Source: Exophiala sp. HKRS030
Lineage: Eukaryota > Ascomycota > Eurotiomycetes > Chaetothyriales > Herpotrichiellaceae
Assembly: GCA_023897205.1 (NCBI GenBank)
Contig: JAHWDD010000007.1
Location: 1,364,001-1,428,000, forward strand
Direction of reading: 5' to 3'
Length of the DNA stretch: 64,000 bases
Shown: positions 1-9,368 of the stretch, in pieces
How positions within the stretch are numbered: position 1 is the first letter of the stretch
How the letters are laid out: the number at the start of each line of letters is the position of its first letter
Position numbers and translations under genes: made by a program
Notes under the pieces: model-generated
Told to the model about the DNA's origin: nothing
Database searches by the model: none
What the model saw: the letters and a program-made list of their open reading frames with translations, nothing else

Positions 1-1440
1 CAGGGTTGGGAAGTTTAAAGTTTCTAGACACAGGTTCAGTAACAAGAAGTACATTGTCAGTTTACACGATCCTTACTCAGGGTCCAGTTGAATTTTGATC
101 TTGGGCGATAGGATGGATGTCATCGTCCACTCAAGGAGGAGATCGATTCGTTCTCCTGGATAAAGTGTGCCTACCGAGTTGTATCGGCCGTTATCACCGA
201 TGATGTTATCTCCATCCATCGATAGGGGCACGACTTTTGCCCCCTTGAACTGTAAGGTAAAGCCAGCGAGAGAGCTATCTTCCGTTATCCTGTGCTTCCG
301 AGAAGAGGGATGTGTTGCATGGAATCTTACCCCACGTTGACAATCCTGAGACGAATCTTTCCTTCTTTTGAGTCCCTGTTCAAGATAGGAAGACTATCAG
401 TGGATTTCACAGGCCTACAATCAACAGGCCGTGCTGGGATGGCCATTGAGCAGTTGAAGTGCCCTTTGCCATTGATAAGAAGAGAATCGGGTACAGGCTG
501 TGCGAGTTTTAGCTGTCCACAGGGTCGATGGCCACCAATCAGGATGATTGCTTACCTCGTTTCCGATCGCGATGACACTGGTGAACCAAGTCAGTAGATC
601 CTGCGCATTCTGGTGGTACCAGTCTCCAATCAATAGCAATGATTCGAAATGCAGTTTCTCTTCTTGACTGGCTATTGGCTGGTGCACGATAAAGCCTCCA
701 TAGAGCCCATCTCCTCTTTGCAATTGTGAATGAGCGTGCCACCAAAAGGTCCCAGAAAACTCTTCGTTGACTTGGAACTCGTAGGTAAAGGTGTCCCCGG
801 CCGAGATTGAGGACTGAGTGAAGCCAACAGCCCCGTCCATGTGGTTCGCGCTCTTCATTTCTAGTCCATGCCAATGAATAGCCAGTCCCTCGTTGTCAAG
901 AGCATTGGTGACGTGAACAAATAGGAAATCGCCTGTTCGGCACTCGATTATCGGCCCTGGGAAAGCACCATTGACCAGATAGACATGCTTCTTGACTCCA
1001 TCTGGGTCTCGAATAGCAGACGTGATTGTGAAATTGTAGCTCAAGATCCGAGACTCTCGATAAACATGCTCTTCAGGGTGACATGGGATTGCCAACCCAT
1101 CGCTAGTTCGTTCATGTGCTATGAACTCTTTGGTTCGCGTTGAGAGGTTTCCAGTAGGACCATAACCCAGGTATACGAAGACTGAGACGAAGATTAAGAT
1201 CGCTAGCATTAGTAATGGTTTGGTTTCTATCTTGTTGGAACTTGTCGACTGCTGATATCCATGACTATCTTCGTCGGTCGAGCCTTGACCAGCACCCTGC
1301 TCTTCGCTATCAGGTGGAAATTGATCAATCTCTGCCACACGCGCTTCATCGTTCAGGGGCAGTCTCGCAGACTCATTAGAGGCCTTGTAGGTGTAGGTGG
1401 AATTTCTCCTGCTTAATCCCTCCGAATCATCATACTCCAT
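1..1440 (-). CDS. Membrane-anchored multicopper oxidase (laccase/Fet3-like), 3' end cut by window
   Basis: Copper oxidase of the laccase/ferroxidase superfamily; the substrate cannot be told from this part. Exons I place: 1440-556, 497-331, 289-77 and 23 to beyond base 1; all junctions are GT-AG and keep frame. About 420 residues are visible. A hydrophilic N-terminus (1-75) is followed by one hydrophobic helix (about 76-92) with no cleavage site, so a type II membrane anchor with the oxidase outside is likely. Copper-site motifs HWHGL (189-193) and WWHAHS (233-238) are present; PDSLLINGKG and ENFKLPNP, the second read across the last intron, are typical of the second cupredoxin domain. The third domain with the type 1 copper site lies outside the window. 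The family is certain; a laccase versus ferroxidase role is open. It is divergent from the phospholipase gene. Confidence 0.85.
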
Positions 1441-1972
1441 TCTTCTTCCGTCGAGAAGTGCTGTCTATATCGACGTTTGGTGTTTCGCTTCATCTACATG
1501 CAAGGCCTGCGTTTGTCAGGCGACCTGTACAATCGACAGATGCAGTGTCATGTTTGAGGATCACTGGCCGTGGCTCGGTCATGTCAAACTAGTTAGCAGT
1601 CTCCCGATCAAGCCACAACCAAGTTAATAGTTGGTGTTCTGGCTTCCATCCTCAAAAGGGTCATGATTGAGTATCCCGGCCGCGCCTCGGTCCACGGAAG
1701 GATCCACCACTTCAGTAACTTGGCTAACAGAAATGGGATATACTCACAAAAGTAGCCTCGGCCTCGTATGCTGTAGTTCTACGTCGAATAGTTCATTTAG
1801 CATTTCATTTCGAAGGAAATCTATTCGCATAATGTAGACGTAAAGTGGCACTCCTAACTTGAGTGAGTGTTACACTTTGGTCGATTCGCGACAGATTGAA
1901 GGTTCGCTATTCACTGCTTATTCCGCAACCATATCGACCTTACCAATTGTCAGAGTCCCTCGCTCATCAACC
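1441..1972. promoter_or_regulatory. Divergent intergenic region
   Basis: Shared upstream region of the multicopper oxidase (left) and the phospholipase C-type gene (right). No convincing TATA box, repeat or extra coding exon was seen; the short open frames here overlap on both strands and look like chance. Confidence 0.5.
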
Positions 1973-3985
1973 ATGGTGGAAGCCTGGATGAAGCTGCAGC
2001 GTATCACTGTGGCAACATGTGCACTCATGGTGTTACAAGTCAGTTGCGGCTCTCTCTCCGATATCGACCATGTCATCTTGTTCATGCAAGGTAAACTTCC
2101 CAATTCGCGCTCGGTAACGTTCGTTAGTTGATCAGCATCAGAGAATCGGGCTTTTGATCATTATTTCGGCACGATGGCTGGCGTTCGTGGGTACTCAGAC
2201 CCAAATGTCCAGATCAATCCAGATGGCAGAACCGTTTGGCAACAAAACATCAATCTCAACGTGACAAGCAATTTGGATGTCCAAATCGACGTGACTGGTC
2301 AAAGTGATTGGCAACTAAATGGGTCCTCGGCGAAAGGTGCAGACTACCTACTACCATTTTATCTGAACTGGGAGGGTGGGAATAGCACCGAGTCAACTCA
2401 ATGTATGGTGGCAGGTGATAATGGGTGGCAGGATAACCAAGCGGCTCTTAACGGTGGCCTCAACAACCAATGGGCTACGAACAACACTGGATGGAGCTGG
2501 GGCTTTTTCAAGAGGTCTGATATTCCTGTTCAATATGCCATTGCCGACGGATGGATTGTGGGCGACATGTACCAAGAGTCTGTTATCGCCTCGACTGCTC
2601 CAAACCGTGTATTCTGGATGTCTGGCTCCATAAATGCTCCTGGTTCACCTCAGAGGCCTGATCAGGGAGGAAATCCATATATAGACAATGTTTTCATCCC
2701 TGGATGTGATGAAGGAGGCTTTAACTGTTATCCTCTCATGTGGAAGACCTGCCCTGAGCACTATGAAGAGGCCGGAGTTTCGTGGTCAATTTTCCAGGAC
2801 ATTGATAATTTCGACGACAATGCATTGTCTTATTTTGGACAATATCAAACTGCTGCCAACGACAGTAATTTACACCTCAAAGGTGTGGCAGGTGAACCAC
2901 TCAACGAGTTCTATGCCCGTGCAGCAAACGGGACACTTCCCAGCGTGTCTATCATTGTCGGTCCCATGGAGCTCTCGGAACATGCCCCAATGGCTCCGAA
3001 AGATGGAGGTTGGCTGCAAAAGAAGATACTTGAGGCTGTGACACAAGGGCCAGGTTGGCCAAATTCAGTGCTTATCTTCTCATACGACGAAAGCGGCGGC
3101 TGGGGAGACCACGTTACTCCTTATCATTCCCCTCCTGGCACGCCAGGTGAATGGATAGACGATCCGCACAAACTTTATGGCAACGTATATGTCGGCCCCG
3201 GATTTCGTGTACCGTTTTACATCGTCTCTCCATGGACACGCACAAAGACTGGCGCTGTATTCACAGAGAATGCCGACCACAATTCTCAGATGTTGTTCAT
3301 TGAAGAATGGCTGGCTGCGAAAGGAAAGTCTGTCGTCACAGATCAAATGGTCCTTTGGCGTCGGCAACATATGTCGAATCTTGTCAATGCATTCGACTTT
3401 GACCATCCGGATTATTCGGTACCCGAAATCCCAGATGCCCCTGCCCCGGTGGTCGATGCTCGAGGGGCCTACTACCATGGCAGTTTTGAATGCATTGCAA
3501 AGTTCGCCGATGCAAGACCGACCATTCCCTTGCAGAATCAGATTGACCACAAAGATATGTCGACTTTATCTGAACATGGTTTCAAGCTTATGAGAGGTGC
3601 ATTGACCGAAGGTCGTTACATTGTTTTTGAGCTCGACGGCTGGGCGCTGAGTAACACTGGTAGCCCTCGTGTTGGGGCGACTAGGCAGGTATCCGAGCAT
3701 GATGATATTGCTCAACGATGGGTCGTCCACCAGGTGTCCGAGGGATCAGACTCGTTCAAGGTCAGCAGCGCAAAGGATGGTCGCTACCTTGGAGGTGGTT
3801 TCGGCGTTTTATGTGACCATGATCAATCTGCCGCTCAGGACTATATCATAACATTCAGTGCGGGCCAGGGATATTCTTTACAGCTCAAAGATGGTCCTTT
3901 CCTGTCTATCAACAGATGGGGACGTGTTGTAAGGAGTGATGCGCCAATCTACTTTCAAGCATTCAGTGTGACGTACAACAACTAG
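1973..3985 (+). CDS. Secreted phospholipase C / phosphoesterase family protein
   Basis: Hydrolase of the bacterial-type phospholipase C/acid phosphatase phosphoesterase family (PF04185), predicted secreted; 653 aa. Two exons: 1973-2090 and 2142-3985. The intron falls within the hallmark ENRAFDHYFGTM, which is only restored by splicing. A second ATG at 1988 gives a neater signal peptide (MKLQRITVATCALMVLQVSC), while the ATG at 1973 has the better CCATGG context. Further family motifs are SYDESGGWGDH, GPGFRVPFYIVSPW and ADHNSQM, consistent with the metal-binding phosphohydrolase core. The last 150 residues form a separate beta-rich tail of the kind seen in this family. The substrate (phosphatidylcholine, phosphatidylinositol or a phosphomonoester) cannot be told from sequence. 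Family assignment is firm. Confidence 0.88.
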
Positions 3986-4677
3986 GTCTAGGTAGTGACA
4001 GCAGAAATCAGACAATACGACGCGGTCGCTTTCATTAACAGCCAAGTACTACATACAATATCCGAGGAATCGCGCAATTGTATTCACCTCGCTGTTGTTG
4101 TCGATGCGATATCGTCCTTTCTCCTGTCCGTACGCATTCCCGTTTGTTGCGTTAGTGGCTTGGTACAAATTCTTAACTAAAGCATCGCCAAGAGCATGCC
4201 TAAAAGGGTAGCCTACATACAATTTAGTTAAGATCTTGGTTAAAGACTATTAGATGCTAATCTTAACCAAAGTATATTTCTACCTGGGTACCTAAATATT
4301 TGCAAACATCTCTAAAATCATTGAAACCTTTCAGACTTCTATACTCTTTAGTACTTACTTGAAAGACTGACAACTTATTTCAATTATCTGTCTCATCAGT
4401 TATGAAGTCCTCGCCTCTCAAAATGCTGTCATGTAGTCGTACCCATGTCCAATTATCGAGCCTTTGACTTCTCAGCACATAAGGAGTACGCCAATATCGG
4501 GCACGCCTGGCGAAGAAAAGAAGAGTATTAATGCCTGGCTCCCTCAAATTTTATGACACCCGCCAGCCAACACCATGCATAAAACACTTTTAGACCAATC
4601 CTGAAGAAGACCCAGATACTCCGTTCTTTAAAACACTTTTGGCATATATACAATTCTCCATGGAAACAGAAGCCACG
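3986..4677. other. Convergent intergenic region, AT-rich
   Basis: Lies between the 3' ends of the phospholipase gene and the 118-aa gene. It is AT-rich, particularly 4165-4400, and contains a foldback repeat (see next entry). No open frame with family resemblance. Confidence 0.5.
4171..4272. repeat. AT-rich foldback (nested inverted repeats)
   Basis: TCTTAACTAAA at 4171-4181 pairs perfectly with TTTAGTTAAGA at 4223-4233 (11-bp arms). A second pair, TTGGTTAA (4236-4243) and TTAACCAA (4263-4270), follows at once. The outer copies TCTTAACTAAAG (4171) and TCTTAACCAAAG (4261) are also near-identical direct repeats. This could be a decayed miniature element or a transcript 3' hairpin; no target-site duplication was identified. 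Confidence 0.5.
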
Positions 4678-5090
4678 TCACTCTAGGACCATGTCCGGAT
4701 ATTGAAGGTCGGACTCTTGGAAGCCTCCTCCCATACCATGAAAATCTGCCGTGTCTTCAAGGTCAAGTGGTGGAGGCGAGTCGGCGGGTGAAAACATTGG
4801 TGTGCTGCGGCCTGTTCGGTTTGATGACATGCTTGCAATGGACGATTGAGAGGACGGAGATGATGGAGGATCGTTCTCCAAGTTGGGATGCAATGTCCCC
4901 CAAAGACGCCGTAGACCTGGCGTTGTGTTAGTATCAGAACGCCCAGTCTCGTGTTGTTCAGTTCAGACTCACCATTGAGGTGATGGGTTGCGAAGCGTCC
5001 GCAACGGTTTAAACCATTCAACAAGGAACGAATCAACGACAACAAGATTCCAGATGTATATTTCCAAGCCGGAGCGAAGCTGAATACCAT
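4678..5090 (-). CDS. Small conserved-looking protein of unknown function (118 aa)
   Basis: Not recognised. Two exons, 5090-4973 and 4916-4678, joined by a standard intron (GTGAGT...CAG), give 118 aa. The N-terminal 39 residues (start MVFSFAPAWKYTSG) form an amphipathic, leucine-rich stretch with the sequence GLNRCGRFATHHLNG. After LRRLWGTLHPNLEND the protein turns into a serine/proline-rich, probably disordered region (PPSSPSSQSSIASMSS) with an acidic end. Support for the model is that only this frame keeps both exons open through a consensus intron. A likely 5' UTR intron (5160-5093, GTGAGT to AAAG) sits just before the ATG; no upstream in-frame ATG exists. No signal peptide or clear membrane helix. 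Confidence 0.6.
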
Positions 5091-6156
5091 AACTTTGCAG
5101 TAGTGATTGGTAAGTTTGGACTACCTCAGGTTGCTCGGAGGTTGAAAGATAACCACTCACATCAACGTGGCGAGAGGTTCAGTATTTATACGGACGGCGC
5201 CTCATCTTTACGAAGAGAATCGTCCAAATCACCGCGAATGGCTGATGAGAGTCACACAATCTTTCACTACTTAGCTTGAAGAGATGCCCAACATTGGGAC
5301 GCACCGGGTCAGTGTAGACGAAGGGGATTGTGTCAGTATGTCCACGATGAAGCAAACAACAATGCCAGCTTGATGTTCTGATGTCACAGGCGGAGGACCG
5401 GCTGGTATCTAGGATCGTTTTGATCCTGGTAGTCTTCTGGAACAATACCAATCCCAGAAAGAGGTGGCATCGCTGCGAGATCTGTTTGGATGGTGAAATG
5501 AATTGGCATCTTTGGTGGAAGAGGGAATTCGTTGAGGAATTTGGCAGTATTTATCTTTTATATGCTTCGCCGTATAATCACTACTCCGTACCATCTTGTC
5601 ACTTGGTACAGTAGCTACGGTCGAGTATGGGAGCGCAACGGAAGGGAAACCTCAGCCACCTCAAGTCTCCTATCTCACCCACGTTCGCTAACCATCCATG
5701 TACTAGAACTCGTCAGCTGAAGGCCCTAGTATTGTTACTAGTGGCCAGGGGTCGTGCCGGGGATCAAGCTCACCGGTAGGCCTGGGCCGGTCGAAGGGTC
5801 AATACAGAGTAAATCATTATTTCAGCCGCATCTTCTCCCCTCCCACCCCCCGGCGTAACTGACGAGGTTGGGGGCCGTATCGCGACTACTGGCTAAATCA
5901 AAACCACCTGAGCACTGTTCCTTGTTAGCGCTTCGTTTCTGTTCGACATCGACGATAAGATACTTGCTTGTGTTTCTCAAGCTCCCTTTCCCCTTCATAT
6001 ATGATTCCTGCCAGTATTTGCAGTATATACACGACCTTTCTAAGGAGCCTTGAGCGCGGTAGCCGCTGATTAACATCCGAAACCTCGCCGGACTCGATCA
6101 GGCTGAGAAATTACAATCTAAGCGCCCATCCGCAACTCACCAACATCGATACCAGA
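5091..6156. promoter_or_regulatory. Divergent intergenic region
   Basis: Upstream of the 118-aa gene (left) and the Clr5-domain gene (right). It holds the putative 5' UTR intron at 5160-5093 and one copy of TACTCCGTA at 5582-5590. Weak open frames on both strands have no recognisable content. Confidence 0.5.
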
Positions 6157-7740
6157 ATGGCATCAGAGGACGAGTCGCAAACCCCGGATCATCATCATGA
6201 CGAAAAGGATTGGGAGGCGCATAAAGAAATCTTTCGGGTTTGTTATATCGACCAAAACATGACCAGGAAGGATGCCGCGCAACATCTCAAAGAGCAACAT
6301 GGCTTTGATGCCACTCCACGCCAGTGGGAGCGCAAGATCAAGCAATGGAACTTCTCAAAGTACTCGAGTCGAGAGGAAAGACTAAGTCAGATCGCGCAGA
6401 CTGGCAAAACGATATTCGAGGTCGGCCGTCCGGGTCGACGGCCTCGTGGTCACACAGACGAACATGGCAGGCTTCATCCCAATGAAGATCGGAATCTGCG
6501 TCGATTTGCGCGTCGCGAAGCTAGTCGCTCAAGGTCGCGGTCCCGGTCGACCTCGTTCACAGAACGAACACGTCCTCAATTTCAGCAGGACTTGCCAGAA
6601 ACATCATCTCATGCGATCACTGATCAAACATTCAATCTTCATCTGGGAAATCCCACGTCGTTCCACCCACCAAGTAATGGGTTTACTGTCAACGCGATTC
6701 CAGCAGCCGGGCAACCGGAGCAGCCAGTGCAGCTACACTTGCTACAAAATCAGCAGCCCTCGCCCTTTGACAACCTCGACGATTCGGGTCTCTTTTTGAC
6801 CATCGATGACAATCAATATGGCTCATCTAGTGGACAAGACGCGTTTCCAGCATTTACTGAAGAGTTGATGCAGCTCGGGGACCCATTAGGAGGCAATGGG
6901 CGAAACCCAAGCATACAATTCCCACTGCAACAGAATACCACAGTCAATTATCCCTTAGATCCGGCCATGGATGTCCCCGTGGACTTTGCTCAATTTGGCA
7001 TGGCAGAAGATAATTTACCGATGGATACATCTATCTTAAACAACAATAACAACTTGATGGGCGAACAGCAGCTATACCCTGATACTACGCAAATGCCATC
7101 AGACGCCAACGAGATGGGAGGGTCGATACTCAATTCTATCCCCGTTCTCACCTTCGATGTAGTAGATACGGATGCCGCAAGTACTCTGCCGACAGCTGTT
7201 CCAAATGACTTTCAAGAAATAGGCGACATCAACAACGATGGATCTCATGCCACTCCTAACAGCAGTGGCCCTCTGCAGAATGATGTGATGCCTCTCGTTG
7301 ATGAGTATATTGGAGCAGTACAAACTGCGGCAATGTGGTTCGTGAGCAACCAGCTCTACGGCGATGCATCAACAGAGAAGCTGAGCGACAACATCGATCA
7401 ATCCGGTATGGTGCTTCTCCTCTCTAGTTAGTATCAACTGACCTTTGCTAGGACGAATATTCAAGGCGCGAATGGAAGTGATGCTAGAAAACTATGCTAT
7501 GTCACAGCAACGAGCTCTCCAAGCTATGAGAGACCGATGTAACAAATTGAAGAAGAAAAATGAGAAGCTGGAAGAAAAGATCAATAGAAGTGAGCATGTT
7601 CATGAGACTTTCTCTTTCTTTTCTGACACAGAATAGCTGATCAGCTGAGTACCGAAACGGCGTTGACTCCTCTTTCCCACACTCCTTCGCAGGCACTACA
7701 GTCACCAAACTATGCCATACCATATTCAACTGGCTTCTGA
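6157..7740 (+). CDS. Clr5-domain protein with C-terminal coiled coil
   Basis: Probable nuclear regulator: the N-terminus (about residues 17-70; KDWEAHKEIFRVCYID, ATPRQWERKIKQWNFSKY) is a Clr5 domain (PF14420), a fungal module named after S. pombe Clr5. Exons 6157-7405, 7452-7589, 7637-7740 give 496 aa. After the domain come an arginine/serine-rich stretch and a long Asn/Gln/acidic low-complexity middle. The short second exon encodes a charged helix (MRDRCNKLKKKNEKLEEKI), a candidate dimerising coiled coil. For the last intron I use the AG at 7635-7636: the AG five bases earlier (7630-7631) would give an immediate stop, whereas this one adds 34 residues of open frame. The target is unknown; the acidic Gln-rich centre suggests activation but does not prove it. 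Confidence 0.75.
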
Positions 7741-8052
7741 ACGAGACTTTGGAGGCAGAAGACGAGGTCGATCAGACAGCGTAGGGGTTCGATACTAGCC
7801 AGATCACGTGGCACTTCCGACTTCGGCAGAAAAATATTCCCAAAACGATAAACAATCAACGTTATCAGCCGCACTTCGTATTTACTGGCCATAATCATCA
7901 TCACTTTCACCAAAGATCTTGTGGGTGCCTATGTCGATAACTCACCAGTCCCCAGCTTCACGTGGTCGCCAAATCTCTTTCTCAGCCTGAACTCGGGAAC
8001 CTTCAGGAGTGAGCAAAATTTGCCATGCTCGGAAAACCCGTTGACTTTCAAG
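7741..8052. promoter_or_regulatory. Upstream region of deacetylase gene with overlapping uORF
   Basis: Contains a CACGTG site at 7805-7810 and an 18-codon upstream open frame (ATG 8025, stop ending 8078) that overlaps the deacetylase start in another frame. No TATA box seen. Confidence 0.4.
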
Positions 8053-9189
8053 ATGCTGGCGATCCTCTACGACCCTGACTGCCTCCTCCACGAGACGGTA
8101 GAAATACTAGGTTCCAAACTCATTCCGGCGCTTGAGTCGCCTGCGCGGCTCGAAGCGATTCTGAAAGCTTTACGTCTCTCCGAACATGACGTCCGCACAG
8201 TACAATTCAGTTCGTCGACTGACGAAGAACGGTTCACGCAACTTCTAAGCCTGACATCTCAGACCCACAAACACGACTACCTGGCTCATCTCCAAACGGT
8301 TTACGACGAATGGCTATCAGCCGGTCTCATCGAGAGGGAAGGTCACGTGCTACCTGAATGTTTCTACCTACCCACATCCACGGGGAAACCGATGCGACCG
8401 CCAAAGGACACCTTTGCCCGAGCAGGGTACTACGCTTTCGACATGAGCAGTGGGATCATGTCCGAGTCGTACCGCGCGATCGTGGCCTCGGCCAACCTCG
8501 CGTGTGAAGGTGTAGACATGTTGACCGGTGACTACAGGAAACGTGCTACATCCACTCCAGCATCATCGGACGTAGACACCGTCTTTGCATTGTGCAGACC
8601 TCCAGGCCACCACTGCGACGGCCGACGCGCCGGAGGGTACTGTTACATCAACAATGCGGCGTTGGCAGTCAGTGCTTGGCGTGCGTCAAATGCAGGTGCA
8701 AACGCAGACGTAAACGCCAAAGTCGGCATCCTCGACATCGACTTCCATCACGGCAATGGGACACAGGAGATCTTCTATTCTGACCCCGACGTTCTCTACG
8801 TCAGCATCCACGGTGAGGACGAGTTTCCATACTACACCGGTGCCGAGGACGAACGGGGGCTTGGGGTTGCACAAGGCACCAACGTCAATCTCCCCCTCAA
8901 GGTCGGAAGTTCCATCGAAGAGTACACGGAGAAGCTCGACTACGCCTTGACGAAGTTAGTCGAGTACGAGACCGAATTCTTGGTCGTCAGTTTGGGGTTC
9001 GACACCTACCATTCCGACCCGCTCGGTGGTTTCCAAATCCACACCGAGGACTACGAGAGCATTGCCAAGAAAACGAGGCAGAGCTTGAAGGGCGTCCCGG
9101 CTCTTATTCTTTTGGAGGGAGGGTATGTGATTGAAGATTTGGGGAACAATGTCTTGTCATTCCTCAAGGGGTGGAAATCTGTTATATAA
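8053..9189 (+). CDS. Histone deacetylase-like / acetylpolyamine amidohydrolase family protein
   Basis: Zinc-dependent deacetylase fold (arginase/HDAC superfamily); 378 aa, single exon. The open frame extends 44 codons upstream but the first in-frame ATG is 8053. Motifs: RPPGHH (182-187, active-site His pair), GYCYINNAALA, LDIDFHHGNGTQ (227-238, zinc ligands Asp230 and His232), VSLGFDTYHSDPLGG (third zinc ligand Asp at about 317) and a GGY near the C-terminus that supplies the catalytic tyrosine. The compact one-domain architecture and Gly-rich loop fit the acetylpolyamine amidohydrolase/class II HDAC branch rather than Rpd3 or Hda1. The acyl substrate (acetylpolyamine, tubulin-like or other acetyl-lysine) is not determined. 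It converges on the glucan synthase remnant, 179 bp away. Confidence 0.85.
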   Translation: MLAILYDPDCLLHETVEILGSKLIPALESPARLEAILKALRLSEHDVRTVQFSSSTDEERFTQLLSLTSQTHKHDYLAHLQTVYDEWLSAGLIEREGHVLPECFYLPTSTGKPMRPPKDTFARAGYYAFDMSSGIMSESYRAIVASANLACEGVDMLTGDYRKRATSTPASSDVDTVFALCRPPGHHCDGRRAGGYCYINNAALAVSAWRASNAGANADVNAKVGILDIDFHHGNGTQEIFYSDPDVLYVSIHGEDEFPYYTGAEDERGLGVAQGTNVNLPLKVGSSIEEYTEKLDYALTKLVEYETEFLVVSLGFDTYHSDPLGGFQIHTEDYESIAKKTRQSLKGVPALILLEGGYVIEDLGNNVLSFLKGWKSVI

Positions 9190-9368
9190 ACAACAGGTAC
9201 GGAGTAAGGAATACTTGAGAAGCTAAATATCCCCATTCCGATGGGCATGTTCAGTATACCTATCCCCCTTTTCTTGTAGATGCGGTCCCACAATTACATT
9301 GTCAAGGTTTAATGCTTGCTTCCTCCCGAGCCCGGCTCAAATCGTAGTTACTGTTCTGCAGCTTGGTC

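Noticed and set aside
4969..5160. 63-codon minus-strand frame beginning MSGYLSTSEQ
   Set aside because: Its ATG lies in the putative 5' UTR intron and its frame cannot be joined to the second exon; the 118-aa model explains the region better.
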